The notes below the pieces were generated by a model. It was not told the origin of the DNA and searched no databases. It worked only from the letters and a program-made list of their open reading frames with translations. The translations under genes and the position numbers were made by a program. DNA of 8,614 nucleotides, from contig CANQWZ010000056.1 of assembly GCA_947627685.1 (NCBI GenBank), forward strand, positions 1 to 8,614. Direction: 5' to 3'. Below, piece after piece: positions 7,301 to 8,614 of this stretch (its first letter is position 1; every line of letters begins with the position of its first letter). The DNA comes from an uncultured Bacilli bacterium. GTDB taxonomy: Bacteria > Bacillota_I > Bacilli_A > ML615J-28 > CAG-313.

Positions 7301-8342
7301 TAAGAAAACAGTTATCATTGAAAAAGGTGAATTTATTACTGAAGATATTGCGCAAAAGATTATTGATGCTGGTGTAACATCGGTTACAGTTAGAACTTTA
7401 CTTACATGCGATGCTCCAGTAGGTGTATGTGTTAAATGTTATGGATCTGACCTATCAACAACTGGAATTGTTGAAAAAGGTGAAGTTGTTGGTATCGTGG
7501 CTGCCCAATCCATTGGTGAACCAGGTACCCAATTAACAATGCGTACTTTCCATAGTGGTGGTGTTGCTACTAGTGGAGATGATATTACCCAAGGTCTTCC
7601 ACGTATTCAAGAATTGTTTGAAGCAAGAGAACCAAAAGGTAAAGGTATTATTTCCGAAATTAAAGGTATAGTATCAGAAGTTACTTTAGGATCAGATAAT
7701 CGTACTAAGATTGTTGTTAAAAGCAATATTGAAAATAATGATAAAACTTATCTTACCGATGCTGGTAAAAAAGCTATTGTTGAAGTTGGAGAAGCAATTG
7801 AAGCTGGTGATTTATTATCAGAAGGCTTAATTCATCCAAAAGAATTATTAAGAGTATCATCCGTTGATAAAGTTGAAAAATATATTTTAAAAGAAGTACA
7901 AAAAGTTTATCGTTCTACGGGTGTTGCTATTTCTGATAAACACGTTGAAATAATTGTTAAACAGATGTTACAAAAAGTTCTCATCATTGATGAGGGTGAA
8001 ACTGATTTACTTCCTGGAACATTTATTTCAAAACCTGAAATATATAAAGTTATTAAAGATTGCCTAGAAAATGGTCGTCGTATTCCAGCTGTTAAACCCG
8101 TTATTTTAGGTATTACAAGAGCCTCACTAAAAGCTGATTCCTTCCTTTCTGCCGCAAGTTTCCAAGAAACAACACGTGTCTTAACGGAGGCCGCAATCAG
8201 AGGTAAAGTTGATACCCTTGATGGCTTAAAAGAAAACATTATTATTGGTGGTTTAATCCCAGCCGGAACAGGTTTGATTGCTGAAGATGATGTTAAAATC
8301 ATTGAAGATACTGATGCTCCACTTTATGATATAAAAAAATAA
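4314..8342 (+). CDS. rpoC: DNA-directed RNA polymerase subunit beta-prime
   Basis: Catalytic subunit of core RNA polymerase; 1342 residues from TTG 4314, about 140 longer than B. subtilis RpoC. Domains in order: N-terminal clamp with zinc-ribbon cysteines C90, C92, C105 and C108; the GKRVDYSGRSVIV double-psi region; NADFDGDQM (499-507), whose D501, D503 and D505 hold the catalytic Mg2+; bridge helix from ADSGARG (857); second zinc site C945, C1032, C1039, C1042; trigger loop with M1076, R1077 and H1080; and the C-terminal GDTD/LLPGT-type and ASFQETTRVLTEAA segments. The trigger loop has only three extra residues (TSG), not the large proteobacterial insert. Oddities: about 34 extra residues at 21-54 before GEVKKSETINYRTL; Pro508 after NADFDGDQM, where Ala is usual; about 15 extra residues around QNENQQTNEF; and a repeated module at 567-648. 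It follows rpoB by 15 bases in one transcript and ends in tandem TAA TAA. Confidence 0.98.
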   Translation: MRKYKYLQIGIASPEEIISWANPELQGKEFTYNPQKKDKVTYRNEAGELVEYTLKGEVKKSETINYRTLKPEKDGLYCEVIFGPTKDYQCACGKSRKNNSDQKVCEKCGVELTESKVRRERMGYIALAAPVVHIWYLRNTPSKIAILLDMKTKDVLEVSALTSYIITEVTDPSIDLVPGQVITEQEHSKKSRDFNYFGKYKVKTGAEAIKFLLQSLDLKETIDEIRAELKTATKQRREKLIKRLEITEAFYHSNNKPEWMVMDVIPVIPPDLRPMVQLEGGRFATTDLNDLYRRIISRNIRLRRQIDSRSPEMIIKNEKRMLQEAVDSLIDNAKRKNKAALDKNRPLKSLSDILRGKQGRFRQNLLGKRVDYSGRSVIVIGPDLKMYQAGIPREMALILFKPFIINYLRQKEQNENQQTNEFALTGLISKDKAGVKRAKELIERGAPEAMEALEKVVVEHPILLNRAPTLHRLSIQAFEPKLVEGKAIRLHPLVTTAFNADFDGDQMPVHVPLSDEAQAEARLLMLASKNILAPKDGKPVVTPSQDMIIGNYYLSIERSQIDREYNTFEDVYKAYLKYDIEFNNHIIVNDELEYRDVMALKNDVEKGLAPSVGKFFVPGREGKAFATVDEVVHAYEKGDIDFHTRFVIPGKAIPKPFVHLDPKDPKYDAKYQLNQKLKDCYLITTYGKMIFNQVFPEEFVYVNEPTKTNLTEGTPEKYFVKRGTNYKEVIKNAPLVEPFKKSMLSMSISEVFRQAKLAETSKTLDKMKDLGFKYSTIAGITVSAFDVVVAEEKDEIIAKAEETVKKFNQMYRRGTMLRAEKTRMVIDVWNSATREIEKSIKKKMQDEATKNHIFMMADSGARGSSSNFTQLAGMRGLMAKPNGESMEIPVKGCFIEGMSMSEFFISTHGARKGSTDTALKTAESGYLTRRLVDVSQDITITCDDCGTDKGMVIETLYNKDPKKTPNGYSEDNICVELKDRIIGRFTAKSVVGKVDGKKTVIIEKGEFITEDIAQKIIDAGVTSVTVRTLLTCDAPVGVCVKCYGSDLSTTGIVEKGEVVGIVAAQSIGEPGTQLTMRTFHSGGVATSGDDITQGLPRIQELFEAREPKGKGIISEIKGIVSEVTLGSDNRTKIVVKSNIENNDKTYLTDAGKKAIVEVGEAIEAGDLLSEGLIHPKELLRVSSVDKVEKYILKEVQKVYRSTGVAISDKHVEIIVKQMLQKVLIIDEGETDLLPGTFISKPEIYKVIKDCLENGRRIPAVKPVILGITRASLKADSFLSAASFQETTRVLTEAAIRGKVDTLDGLKENIIIGGLIPAGTGLIAEDDVKIIEDTDAPLYDIKK
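6012..6257 (+). repeat. Internal repeat within rpoC (two copies of a 22-residue module, 60-residue period)
   Basis: RpoC residues 567-588 and 627-648 align without gaps exactly 60 residues apart. Eight of 22 positions are identical (T, V, A, Y, K, D, I, F in the pattern T..V..AY.K.DI.F), and most others are conservative changes. About 32 of the first 48 nucleotides agree. The second copy, after GREGKAF, corresponds to the single segment found at this point in B. subtilis and E. coli RpoC (VF..TDEA..AY..G...LHTR). The first copy and its linker are therefore the extra material. An old internal duplication is the simplest reading. Confidence 0.6.
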
Positions 8343-8344
8343 TA

Positions 8345-8385
8345 AAAAAGGATAATGCTTCATAAAAGGTGGCATTGTCCTTTTT
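8345..8385 (+). terminator. Rho-independent terminator of the rpoBC unit
   Basis: A 14-bp stem pairs 8345-8358 with 8372-8385 (one T·G pair, 8353·8377) around a 13-base loop. The left arm begins AAAAAGGA and the right arm ends TCCTTTTT, giving the U-tract. It begins three bases after the rpoC TAA and so separates rpoBC from priA. The A-rich left arm means it could also terminate transcription from the other strand. Confidence 0.9.
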
Positions 8386-8405
8386 AAACATAAAATAGGT
8401 AATGT

Positions 8406-8434
8406 TTGTAAAAAAACCCTATCTGTGATATAAT
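8406..8434 (+). promoter_or_regulatory. Extended -10 promoter for priA
   Basis: TTGTAA (8406-8411; four of six consensus positions), a 17-base spacer, then TATAAT (8429-8434) preceded by TG at 8426-8427, making an extended -10 element. Transcription should start near 8441, only about 16 bases before the start codon, so the message would begin almost directly at its ribosome-binding site. Confidence 0.8.
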
Positions 8435-8442
8435 AGAGATAA

Positions 8443-8450
8443 AAGGAGGG
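8443..8450 (+). promoter_or_regulatory. priA ribosome-binding site; supports a TTG start
   Basis: AAGGAGGG is a near-perfect Shine-Dalgarno sequence, ending 6 bases before TTG at 8457. No ATG or GTG lies at a suitable distance in this frame. The spacer and start, ATTCATTTGA, resemble those of rpoC (AATCATTTGA). Confidence 0.85.
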
Positions 8451-8456
8451 ATTCAT

Positions 8457-8614
8457 TTGATCGCTAAAGTAATTGTAAATGTTGCAAGTAGTAACACTGA
8501 CCAATATTTTGACTATATGATACCAGTTGAGTATCAAACCTTTGCCAAAGTTGGTGCTCGTGTCAAAGTACCATTCGGTAATGTTAATCGCCTTTTAATG
8601 GGTTTTATTATGGA
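8457..8614 (+). CDS. priA: Primosomal protein N' (replication restart helicase), N-terminal fragment
   Basis: Only the first 52 codons lie in the window; the gene runs off the 3' end. PriA is a superfamily 2 DNA helicase that recognises stalled or collapsed forks and starts reloading of the replicative helicase. The visible part matches the start of its 3'-DNA-binding domain: AKVIVNVASSNTDQYFDYMIP followed by VGARVKVPFGN, corresponding to the family pattern (A.VIVDV.....D..FDY.IP ... G.RV.VPFG). The helicase motifs and zinc cysteines would lie beyond the window, so completeness cannot be judged. The TTG start at 8457 is set by the ribosome-binding site and fits the usual PriA N-terminus. It has its own promoter and is separated from rpoC by a terminator. 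The call rests on a short fragment but the pattern is distinctive. Confidence 0.85.
   Translation, partial: MIAKVIVNVASSNTDQYFDYMIPVEYQTFAKVGARVKVPFGNVNRLLMGFIM

Noticed and set aside
8395..8422. Inverted repeat ATAGG ... CCTAT across the priA -35 region
   Set aside because: Only 5 bp with an 18-base gap; too weak to call an operator.
7907..8537. Open frames on the - strand at 7907-8302 and 8253-8537
   Set aside because: They lie antisense to rpoC, and the second also crosses the terminator and priA start. Neither shows a recognisable family or a good ribosome-binding site.
1..8614. TGA reassigned to tryptophan
   Set aside because: Tryptophans in RpoB, RpoC and the other frames use TGG, and no in-frame TGA occurs in the coding regions; the standard bacterial code suffices.
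1..8614. Mobile element, CRISPR array, tRNA/rRNA or defence system
   Set aside because: I saw no terminal repeats with a transposase, no regularly spaced repeats, no cloverleaf or rRNA-like sequence, and almost all of the window is filled by core genes.

Overview
The window is a low-GC stretch (roughly one third G+C by eye, lower between genes) from a Gram-positive-type bacterium. It carries a compact transcription unit for the two large RNA polymerase subunits, rpoB (648-4298) and rpoC (4314-8342), both on the + strand. The beta-prime subunit has the short Firmicute-style trigger loop with no large proteobacterial insert. Shine-Dalgarno sites are strong, all three visible gene starts are best read as TTG, and coding stops are TAA. 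The proteins read most like Bacillota and Mollicutes-like relatives. That placement is an inference from remembered sequences, and I cannot name a genus. Tryptophan is encoded by TGG and no in-frame TGA interrupts the genes, so the window gives no sign of TGA reassignment.

Layout. Positions 1-378 are the 3' end of a gene I do not recognise, encoding a beta-rich protein with weak internal repeats, closed by a hairpin terminator (389-425). The 269-base gap before rpoB holds an A/T-tract-rich upstream region, a perfect consensus promoter (TTGACA, 17-base spacer, TATAAT; 534-562) and a leader of about 79 nt that can fold into a two-part hairpin (567-616). rpoB and rpoC follow, separated by 15 bases and carrying almost identical ribosome-binding/start regions (18 of 19 bases). 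Three bases after the rpoC stop a 14-bp terminator hairpin begins (8345-8385). A separate extended -10 promoter (8406-8434) then drives the start of priA (8457 to the window end), the replication-restart helicase.

How it works together. RpoB and RpoC are made from one message in a 1:1 complex, and their matching initiation regions fit balanced translation. The unit is isolated: no rplJ/rplL lies directly upstream and no rpsL/rpsG/fusA downstream, the order usual in many Bacillota. Nothing here looks like a defence system, mobile element, CRISPR array or RNA gene. The features most worth a second look are lineage-specific changes within RNA polymerase (a repeated module with a 60-residue period in RpoC, an N-terminal RpoC insert, and substitutions at usually conserved residues) and the structured rpoB leader.
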